A stretch of 64,000 nt of DNA, from NCBI GenBank assembly GCA_914767715.1, contig OU612072.1, forward strand, positions 6,016,001-6,080,000. Direction: 5' to 3'. Below the pieces are notes generated by a model. It saw only the letters and a list, made by a program, of their open reading frames with translations, was not told the origin of the DNA and searched no databases. The DNA is from Membranipora membranacea. Taxonomy: Eukaryota > Bryozoa > Gymnolaemata > Cheilostomatida > Membraniporidae. Position numbers and translations under genes: made by a program. Positions 55,216 to 64,000 of the stretch are shown here, in pieces (the first letter of the stretch is position 1; every line of letters starts with the position of its first letter).

Positions 55216-56661
55216 TTACAGGTTTTTTTTTGTCTCACATATGTAACTCTTGTGCTTGTTGCACACGTCGTTGACCCAATAGACACCCTGGCCATGCCCA
55301 TGCGACATCTGCATGCAGTAATCACCAAACCCTGAGCTTGGGTGTCCGGGTGCCCAGTTTGCAACAGATCCCACCTTTGTAGGCCAGTATTTACGAGGCA
55401 ATGAATGATAATTGCCACTATCCATTGGTTCAGTGTACAGCCAGTGCCATCCTTCTTTAGGAGTTTTACTCCAATCCCCTCCGATACCAAGAGAGCGTCC
55501 ACCAAGCCAAAAGTCCTCGTTAGCTATAGAAAATAAAAGACCCGAAATTGAATGTGTGTCAAATATAGCTAAACCAAAACATCCTTAATATATATATATA
55601 TATATATATATATTTACATGTATATGAACATTATATTAGATCATACACATTCGATGAGAAGATAACACACATTTCCCATAGAAATTAGATGATAAAATGT
55701 CACAAAGTTGTTAATGCATGCTTGAAGAGAAATATAATTTGGATGATGTCATAAAATTTGAAATGGAAGTGCTCGATGAAAAATAGATTTTTAAACAATG
55801 TGAAGCAGTTTTCGTAGTTCCAATCTGGTTCCACCAAGCCATAAGTCCTTGGTAGCTATGAACAACAATAGACCCAATATGGTTCATCCAAAACATCCAT
55901 AAACAAATTTGTTAGTTCAAACAAGAATATATATATTATATTATCAATTTCCAGATAATAGGATAACGGGTTGGAGCTTGTGCTTCTATGCATTGGCCAA
56001 TCATGGAGAAGAATTGTTATACTCCCAAAATAGAAGATTCTTATATTTTAAAAGTTTTCCAACCACATTTCAATCACTCCACAGACAATATTCAGGCTGT
56101 AACTGATCTATACATGCATGAAAATAGTGACTTACCATAATTAAGTGCCTTATAGACACTGATAAATACTATCTCTTCAATGTCAGTAAGAGACACAAGA
56201 TTTCCATTCCGATCACATTGTCTATTAGCATGGATCCAGTTTGAAGGCTCATCAGTTACAAACTTATAACATTCATCCGAGGTTGGGTACGTCACCCACC
56301 CTTCCTCACACCCATTTGAAGCTTCAATAAGAGGAAACAAATAGAAAATTATTAAACTGGAATAATTTCGCGCTTATTCATTGTTATAGAAAGTAATGGA
56401 ATTGTCATATTATGCAACTGTTTTAGTAACATTTTTTTTTCTATAGTAAGTGAAATAGGTAAATTGAAGTATCCCTATTTGCTGTACACTCTTCACATAA
56501 TACATATGAAGCAACTCTTTCATAGGTGGATATAAACCTGGTTCTTACAGAGATTGAATACAAATTTCTGAATTATTAACACAAAATGTGAGATCTAAAT
56601 ATGAAACCTCACGCAATATGCTGACAACAGCTGCAGCAAGGAGCAAAAGTACAATCTTCAT
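55216..56661 (-). CDS. Secreted C-type lectin, three exons
   Basis: Exons on the minus strand: 56613-56661, 56136-56321 and 55216-55523, joined in phase 1 at both junctions, giving 180 residues. Exon 1 encodes the signal peptide (MKIVLLLLAAAVVSIL). The rest is one C-type lectin domain: CEEGWVTYPTSDECYKFV, ANRQCDRNGNLVSL, WLGG, two Trp positions, a long loop NWAPGHPSSGFGDYC, then WVNDVCN and KSYICE. The six Cys fit a long-form domain. The EPN or QPD sugar motif is replaced (GHPSS), though the WVND calcium-site strand is kept, so ligand specificity is not predictable. A TATA box lies 67 bases upstream. The role is probably pattern recognition or a secretion component (inference). Confidence 0.85.
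55590..55612. repeat. TA microsatellite in lectin intron 2
   Basis: An uninterrupted TA run. Confidence 0.8.
55822..55868 (-). pseudogene. Relic of a duplicated lectin exon 3 start
   Basis: The minus strand reads TAGCTACCAAGGACTTATGG, matching TAGCTAACGAGGACTTTTGG at the exon 3 acceptor, then continues to the WLGG codons. Similarity fades after that. It lies in the intron between exons 2 and 3, so it is a partial exon duplication, now decayed. Confidence 0.65.
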
Positions 56662-56727
56662 CGCAAAGTTTAACTGGTTCCGACAACAACTAGAGATGGA
56701 ATGAGATGAAAGTGCATATTTTTCTTA

Positions 56728-56735
56728 TTTATATA
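56728..56735 (-). promoter_or_regulatory. TATA box of the C-type lectin
   Basis: TATATAAA on the minus strand, 67 bases before the ATG. Confidence 0.55.
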
Positions 56736-57441
56736 TGCGAACAAAGGGTCTGGTTTGCCATGGCAAACGGCTAGCAAACTAAATAAATACCAGCACTTTA
56801 GCAGAAAACATCTAGGCACATCTTGTGCACAAATCAATAATGTGAAATGTGCTGGTATGATATACTAAAATCGCCCAAGTTATAGTTACAAGATTTTTTC
56901 AAATCAATCAAGATACGCAATGCTCAGTCCTAGCTGAGCAATCAAAGTTCTGTCGCTCGATGATTACCCCAAATACAAATCTGTTTGGAACTTCTTGACC
57001 ACTTGCCTTTCCCATATTGAAAAATGTGAAGATTATATGGGTGAATTTAAACATTTGAAAATGCTTCTGACAATTACAAAGCTCAAAAAACAGAAGTAGC
57101 GTTCACTGTTTCTCTATGATAATTGTAACTGGTATGTCAACAGACTTTTGGTTTTAGACCACACAATCTATGTTACGGCTGAACTGTTACATTTAAATAT
57201 CCTATCTATCCTAAGTATGTCAGACTCACACCAACATGGTTAATCCTTTTGATGTATAAGTCACAAAAAAACTGGTGTAAGACACTCTGCTGTTGGTTCT
57301 TTGATTGCAATAATGGTATCTTCGTTGAAAACTCAAGGCACCATCATCGATGAAACTGGCTTGAACTTGGTGATCTCATATACAAATTTTTGAGTGTAAG
57401 ATCATGGTCCATCATATAAATCCGCTATAACATGATCTTAA

Positions 57442-59346
57442 ACCACTAGGTGGCTCAATATTACTTATGCTTCACATTATTCTCTGATTCTTCACCTCCG
57501 CAATGATATGCTTCTTTAAAAAATTGGTCCACTCTAAGTGCATTATATATCTATCGCAGTAGAGGCCTTCCTAAAGACGCTCACATAAAATTAACCCTGA
57601 AGAGAGTGTGATATTTGCATCACAGAGCTGTTAGTGCGCTGTGTTGATAGAAATTCCTCAACAACTTTAGCTAAATAGGTCACGCATCAACATCTTTGTT
57701 GACTACACACAGTATCCTAGTGGCTACGGTTATGGCTACATGGCCAATGTTTTATAATCTTTGACAAGGCTCTCCCCACATAAAATATCACATTGCTGTC
57801 AAAACAAACATTATTGCGGCTCATAATAAATTACCTCATCGATGACTGCAAAAAATGTTCACAGAGTAAGGATATATCTCTACTCTATGACATGCTCATC
57901 ATAAACATCCATGACCATAGAATGATACAAGCCCCAATTTACAAAGCCAGAGTTAGTTTATTAGCGACCATCAATTTGTCTAACATTATTCAACACAGGT
58001 TAGTAAATTTACGATCCTTAGTTTTGGGCAAAATATTTCGATGGCAATAATGTCGTCAGATAACTAATGTTATCTAAGTGACGAATCTGTTGATTCAGAA
58101 AATGAAGCTTCAGGGGCCATTCTAGAGGAATGGGGCAGGCAACTGATGGTGATGGAATATGTTTCTTCACAAGAACTGACCGTGGAGGAAATGCATGCAG
58201 AGGTAGGCTTGTTTCTCAAGCGGAATGACAGTAATATTTCAATGGACATTACAATAATTGATGACAAATAGATTTTGATTTACATAACCAGCGAAAATTT
58301 GTGTCTTGGTTGATGTTTTGTATTCTGGCCATTTTTTACAAAATATCAAGAATCTTTGTCACCGTTAGCCGCAGCACATTTTTTTTCGGATTTACCTCGG
58401 CTCGCCATCTACCGAGCACATTATTTAGAATTTTATCACCACATAGAATTTTGTCTGGTGATAAAGTTTTATCAATTAAAAATCTCCAATTATAAATATA
58501 CAATAGATGGCAAACAGCAGGTCCTCAGTAAAGTTCACATAGTTATACATAAGGCATACTATAAGCTTGTCAGTTTCAGGAATATGAGAACAGTAACACA
58601 GTTAATGTCTAAGGCTTTATCTAAAGTCTAAAGCTATAACACATTTGAATGCTAATGTCTAAAATTTCTTGATCTCCTTTCCCTTCGCCTTATTTTCACT
58701 AAATTTGTGCAGCCGATGACTCAGCTATCGCTGGATTATTTGATTATCTGACCTGCGTCTTACCTCAGTTTATAGTATGTGTCATTTATTCTCAATCGAA
58801 CACACACACACCGCCGTGCTTGTAATATAAAATTCCAAGTTTGTTTACTTAGCCAGTGGATTTCAGTGGAGTATTGTATTTAATGGGGGCCTTTCATAGA
58901 ATACCTTACTACACAATATAGCCTTAGTTTGGTGCTCTGTGTTGACCTACATTTGCAGAAATCACACAAATAAGCTGACATTTTAGACCATCATATCTCA
59001 AATTTGGGGATGGGGATGCCAGTGCCCTTCCATGAGGTTGCAATTGAGATGTGGGTGCATAGGCTCATAGTGGAAAATGAAAATCAGCACCATGGATTTT
59101 CTGCTGTATTGAATACAAGATAGCTCTGTTTGTTTTGATTTTACAATATGCTGATCACTCAAACAGCTCTCTGACTTCACAAAACGTTAGCCTGGCTTGA
59201 TGTGAGCGTTTTCGGGAAGGTCTCTACTGCGATAGGTATAAAATGCACTAAGAGTGGACCAATTTTCTATAAAGAAGCACATCATTAAGGAGCTGAAGAA
59301 TCAGAGAATAATTTGATACGTGAATAAAATTGATCCACCTAGTTGT
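57442..59346. mobile_element. piggyBac-like element at TTAA, 1.9 kb
   Basis: TTAA at 57438-57441 and 59347-59350 flank ends ACCACTAGGTGG and CCACCTAGTTGT. The inverted arms extend about 160 bp inward (for example CTCTGATTCTTCA near 57480 and its complement near 59300). A related copy of the surrounding DNA at 60.6-60.9 kb has no insertion, which supports the borders. A 66-codon plus-strand frame at 58073-58270 (LSDESVDSENEASG, ending ISMDITIIDDK) is acidic, like the N-terminus of piggyBac transposases, but no DDD domain follows, so the element is non-autonomous. Confidence 0.75.
58073..58270 (+). pseudogene. Acidic ORF fragment in the piggyBac-like element
   Basis: It is open for 65 codons without a start near its 5' end, and it is preceded by TAA. 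LSDESVDSENEASGAILEEW begins it and a helical EELTVEEMHAEVG-like part follows. No homologue is recognised. The position inside the TTAA element and its acidity are the only hints of origin. Confidence 0.35.
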
Positions 59347-59489
59347 TTAAATGGAAAACTCAATAATCAAACAAAATATCATTCTCTCGGGTTCAAACAG
59401 TGGTTAATTGTACTGATTGTACGGATTCTTTTATATTCTATTTGTGTATAGTTGAGAGTAGTTTATTGTTTCTAGAATTGATTTGATTA

Positions 59490-60400
59490 GGGATTACCCT
59501 GGTTCAATGTTTCTCTATGATAGTTGTGAATGATATGTCAGCAGACCTTTTGTCTTAGACCACATGATCAAGGTAAAAGCTAGACTTTTTGTTGGGATAA
59601 TAAGCAGCAAAAGGTGAATCTCTTGAGATTTCAGGACGTGAGATCTTGGTAAAGTGATCTAGGTTTCTCCAAAGCGGTATGTTAGACAGCTTCAAATACA
59701 TAAATCATCTAATGGTAAATATTGATGACTTAGATTTTATGCCCCTGACTTGTTGCTAATAATTGATGAAGCCATCATGGCATCATCAACAGAGCTCTAA
59801 TATCACAGTTCCCTCGGCCTTTGGAGATTGAGCTCAACAGATGCTGATTAATATTATTAAGGGGTAGGTAAAGTTCAACCAAATTATTGACTTCTTCTTC
59901 TAGACTTTATATATCAGTCATTGTGACAAGGTCGAACAGTGTCTGATTTATGAAGTCTCTTGTATAAGATACCAATCAACCATAAAACTATTAATTTAAG
60001 CCTTATTTGCAGTTGTGGTTAGACTTATTGCTGGCAGAGGATGCAGGCAGGTCAATGTACTTAGTAAAAGTGATACAAGTGCCTGCCTGCCAGTTAGAAG
60101 GGAACTACCATCATATTATAGCTTTATACTACATAATCAAAGTTGTGGTTAGAGCGCCTGTTGGATGAGGATGCAGGCAGGATGCACGTTATCTCCTGAG
60201 TAAAAAATGAAATGACTAACTGCCTGCCTGTTGGGAGGGGATGGCAGTGTAGCGGCAGCTATGATTAAGTTGTTGAGAATTTATTTAAGCCGTAAGTCTC
60301 GAACTCATGTCATATATGACACTATGAAAACTATGATGTTAGAACATCAATTTGGTAAAAATGTGTTTCCACTGCAGCACAACAGGCAAATGTATGATCA
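59490..60400. repeat. Segmental duplication, copy 1
   Basis: This copy shares long blocks with 60960-62160, for example AGACCTTTTGTCTTAGACCA, GTTGGGATAATAAGCA and TCACAGTTCCCTCGGCCTTT. More distant copies cover 62820-63400 and 63680-63960. It is non-coding in every frame. Confidence 0.85.
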
Positions 60401-60959
60401 TTGATTTCAGTGTAGCTTAGGTATGTCATTTGTACACTTCTTGCTTTGACGTACCAGACAGGTCAAAGTCCTGAGATAAACATGATGCACATCAGGTCTC
60501 ATGCACCCAGTTGTAGATAAAGTTAAGCCCTGTACTGTACTGGAGGACACAGGATCTTACAAGGTGCCACGTACATTTCTTTATATTCATGTATTATGTT
60601 AATGTCCTATCTATCCAATATCCCAAGTATGTAGGGGACACAACAACCTGGTTATTCCATCTCATGCCTGAGTCACAAAGAACTGGTGAAGCACTGTGTG
60701 CTGTTGGTTCTTGGATTGCAATATTTTTATCGTTGTTGAAAACTGGGTTGAATTGGGTTGAACTTTGTCTTCTAATATACAACAAGCAGTGCAAGATCAT
60801 ACAAAGAATTATAGTATAATATGTTCTTAAATGTTAAACTTTACAAAAAGCGGTTAGTTGTACTTAAACATATTCTATACTATTCTATCTGTTTATAAAA
60901 TCTCTGATCAGCCCAGAAGTTGCGAGTAGTATCATGGTTTCTAGGTTGTATTTAATTAG

Positions 60960-62160
60960 GGATTACCCGGTTAATTTTTCTCTATGATAATTGTGACTGA
61001 TATGCCAGCAGACCTTTTGTCTTAGACCACATGATCAAAGTAAAAGCTAGGCTTTTTGTTGGGATAATAAGCACCAAAAGGTGAATCTCTTGAGATTTCA
61101 GGGCGTGAGATCTTGGTAAAGTGATCTAGGCTTCTCCAAAGCGGTATGTTAGACAGATTCAAATACAGAAATTATCTAATGGTAAATATTGATGACCTAG
61201 ATTTTATGCCCCTGACTTGTTGCTAATAATTGATGAAGCCATCATGGCATCATCAACAGAGCTCTAATATCACAGTTCCCTCGGCCTTTGGAGATTGAGC
61301 TCAACAGATTTTTTTTTAATTTTTATGCCATAATTTTCATTCGATGAGAATGTTTTACAAAATCAGCCTTCTAAGAAAACAAAAATAGGGAACATAAAAC
61401 CAAAATCTTTCGATCAAGATGACGGAAAAGATAATCAGAAAAATTGAGTTTGAATGATCTAGAATTGATTATTGAACGTAAATTTTATGGAATCTGGTTA
61501 AAATTAGATGCTATGACATTATCTAAAAAGTATTTGAAGTTGGGTGTAGCTTTAACATGTCTCTCAGATTGAAATATGTAAAAGGTAAAAGGTGTAATGA
61601 CCTTGATAATTTTTAGTTGGTACCAGGTGATTAGGTATCAACAGACGCTGATCAATATTATTAAGGGGTAGGTAAAGTTCAACCAAATATTGACTTCTTC
61701 TTCTAGACTTTATATATCAGTCATTGTGACAAGGTCGAACAGTGTCTGATTTATGTAGTCTCTTGTTTAAGATACCAATCAACCATAAAACTATTACTTA
61801 AACGCTTATTTGCAGTTGTGGTTAGACTACTTGTTGGCAGAGGATGCAGGCAGGTCAATGTACTGAGTAAAAGTGATACAAGTACCTGCCTGCCAGTTAG
61901 AAGGGAACTACCATCAGCTTTATACCACATAACCAAAACGTGGTTAGAGCGCTTGTTGGAGAAGGATGCAGGCAGGATGCACATTATCTCCTGAGTGAAA
62001 AATGAAATGACTAACTGCCTGCCTATTGGGAGGGTATGGCAGTGTAACGGCAGCCGTGGTTAAGTTGTTGAGAATTTATTTAAGCCGTAATTCTCGAACT
62101 CATGTCGTATATGACGCCGTGAAAACTACCATGTTTGAACGACAAGTTTGTAAAAGTGTG
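60960..62160. repeat. Segmental duplication, copy 2
   Basis: This is the partner of 59490-60400, interrupted by a retroposon at 61309-61637. It carries hairpin modules 3 and 4. Confidence 0.85.
61309..61637 (-). mobile_element. Short retroposon insertion with 8-bp TSD
   Basis: TCAACAGA flanks it (61301-61308 and 61638-61645). The plus strand begins with a T run, so the poly-A tail points to a minus-strand insertion. The paralogous site at 59832-59839 has a single TCAACAGA and no insert. The 329-bp body has no pol III boxes that I can see, so it may be a LINE 3' end. Confidence 0.7.
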
Positions 62161-64000
62161 TTTTCAAAAGTATGATAAAATTAGCGGTATAACATCAAAT
62201 ACAGCTGGGACTTTTACATTACATCATATTAAAGAGATTTACAGTTCAAAGACAAAAAAAGGCCGATTTATCAATTAGCAGATTGGCTCTATGAAAAGCT
62301 GTGCTAAACCATGGCTAGACCAAGCATAGAACAAATCTCTATGATCAATTAACAAGCCTTTATAGTAGGTTAAATCTGTTTACAAAAACATCTCAAGGGT
62401 TCATAGCTTTATAGCTAGATAGCTGAATGGTGTAGATGTACAATAGATGACAAGCAGGGACAGGTGGATATCTGATTAATGACCACACAAGGTTACTAAA
62501 TTTATTGGGATGGTTTATGAATCACTGTGTCATATAATATTAGGATTTACAGTGTGCAGAGTGACAAACAAGATCAGCTGAAAATAGGCCATGCTGGCCG
62601 TTACAAGTATTTGACAGGACATGAACAAGAGGTAGTATTTTTGAGACGAGTTGACCCATGTAACAGACATATTAATTATGACAGGCTTATATCCCTTGTA
62701 ATCACTGGACAAGTACTTGTAACGTGTTCAGTCTTTATTTGTTAAGTTAAATTACTGTTTATAAGCTACTCACCAGCTGTCTGTACAGGACATGACAGAT
62801 ATAGGCATAAAATTCAACACCACAGCTCACAAATCATAGTTTTGTTGCCTTTAGAGATTAAGCTCAACTAATGTTTAATAATATGAGAGCATCATATTAT
62901 TCAGGGAAGGTGAAGTTAAGGCAATTCTATACCCCTAATCTAGACTTTCTATATCAGTCATTGTCACAAGGTTGAACAGTGTCTGATTTATGTCATATCT
63001 TGTATTAGAGATCAAACTACCATCAGATTAGAACATTTAATCATATAATTAAAGTTGTGGTTAGACTCCTTGTCAGGAGAGGATGCAGGCAGGCATCTCC
63101 TGAGTAAAAAGATATACAAGTAACTGCCTGACTGTCAGAAGGGAACTACCATCAGATTATTACTTCGAACCACATAATTATAGTTGTGGTTAGACTTCTT
63201 GTAAGGAGATGATGCAGGCAGGGCAAACTCATGAGTAAAAAGAGATACAAGTAACTGCCCGACTGTCAGAAGGGAATTACCATCAGATTATTACCACATA
63301 ATAATAGTTGCGGTTAGACTTCTTGCTGAGAGAGGATGCAGGCAGTTCAATGTACGGCTTAAACAATTATACACATATCTGCCTGCCTGTCGGAAGGGAA
63401 TGGCGGACTTTTACTAGGTATAAACAATGAGTGATGTTTTATAGTTTTTTGTGATTATTTGATGTGGACTGTCATAGAACACACACATTACTTATGACAG
63501 ACAGATCTGTCTTTTTAATAACTGGAGATGAATTGCTTGTAATCGGTTATGCTCAGCTGAAATTTAGTTGGAACTTCAGTCACTAAAACACTGCCGCGCA
63601 TAGGCAAATATGTGATTATTGAATTCGGTGTAGCTTGAGTATGTGTAAACTTCACGTATCATGTCAAAATATTTAATTAAGAGTTACTCCCATTCCGTGT
63701 TTGTTGGGATAAGACGCACCAAGATGGTTAATCTTGTTAGGAGTAAAGGATGGGGGACCTTGGTGAAGTGATCAGGGTTTCTTCAAAATGGTTTGTTATT
63801 TGACAGCTTCGAATACAGGAATGATTAATTAATCATGATTGATAATTATTAATTGATGCAGTCATCATGGAAGTGCAACAGCAGAGCTAACGTACCACAG
63901 CTCCAATTGCCTTTAAAATTGAAGCTCGACTGATGCTTAATCATTATCATTTAATCCCACCTAATATTGTAAACTTGCATTTTTGTTTGCCAACCTCTGC
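62161..64000. other. Non-coding duplicated DNA to the window end
   Basis: Weakly conserved copies of the 59.5-kb unit recur at about 62820-63400 and 63680-63960. The small ORFs at 62527-62745 lack motifs. Confidence 0.5.

Larger units (their letters stand above)
60011..63405 (+). repeat. Seven hairpin modules of about 100 bp (possible structured ncRNA cluster)
   Basis: Modules start with GTTGTGGTTAGA or a variant at 60011, 60141, 61814, 61937, 63053, 63182 and 63306. Each contains GGATGCAGGCAG, a loop with (T)GAGTAAAA in most, CTGCCTGCC or a variant, and then GAAGGGAA or GGGAGGGG. In module 1 GCAGGCAGG (60043-60051) pairs with CCTGCCTGC (60082-60090). The arms are the best-kept part, and the loops vary. 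The size and shape are within the range of a pre-miRNA stem-loop, but no transcription evidence exists. The strand is arbitrary for a palindrome-like feature. Confidence 0.6.

Overview
The window is eukaryotic and AT-rich, and its genes have introns. GT/AG-bounded exons, class A GPCR relics, a C-type lectin, a small secreted cysteine-rich peptide, tRNA-derived SINEs and a dense mix of LTR, LINE and DNA transposons point to an invertebrate animal genome. A marine invertebrate, perhaps a mollusc, is a guess and not a determination. Few genes look intact; most of the window is mobile DNA in nested layers.

Layout. 0-1.5 kb: two exon-like blocks, one broken by a stop. 2.1-4.0 kb: a foldback MITE and a hAT element with a perfect 8-bp target duplication. 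5.6-19.8 kb: a long multi-exon gene of an uncharacterised animal family, recognised from memory as DUF6729-like. It carries in-frame stops, frame breaks, two coding minisatellites and a palindromic micro-insertion. One intron holds a 6-kb hAT (8201-14213, TSD TCTGTGCA), which itself contains a Ty3/Gypsy element (Gypsy A, about 9.0-13.3 kb) with an extra SGNH-hydrolase-like ORF. 19.9-22.4 kb: a 173-bp satellite array inside a Gypsy remnant.

22.3-31 kb: two related broken GPCR-like genes in opposite orientation (22.3-23.3 kb minus, 29.6-30.6 kb plus). Between them lie a LINE scrap, a SINE, a two-exon secreted cysteine-rich peptide gene (25516-28381) and two small DNA transposons with tRNA-like cores. 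30.8-35.8 kb: 5'-truncated Gypsy B with a LINE inserted antisense. 36-39.5 kb: LINE debris. 40.3 kb: SINE. 41616-45602: Gypsy C, bounded by two LTRs and a GAACA target duplication, minus strand.

46.2-47.2 kb: last three exons of a host gene with a possible death-fold domain. 47.5, 53.5 and 57.4 kb: non-autonomous elements at TTAA sites (piggyBac-like). 49.7-50.6 kb: a single-exon class A GPCR with one frameshift. 55.2-56.7 kb: a complete three-exon secreted C-type lectin on the minus strand, with a relic exon 3. 57-64 kb: non-coding, segmentally duplicated DNA with seven hairpin-forming modules of about 100 bp.

The intact-looking candidates are the cysteine-rich peptide, the C-type lectin and perhaps the 3' part of the death-fold gene; the first two are the kinds of secreted product expected in defence. 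The points most worth a second look are the SGNH-like third ORF of Gypsy A, the hairpin-module cluster, the cysteine-rich peptide, and a set of micro-palindromes flanked by 7-8 bp direct repeats.
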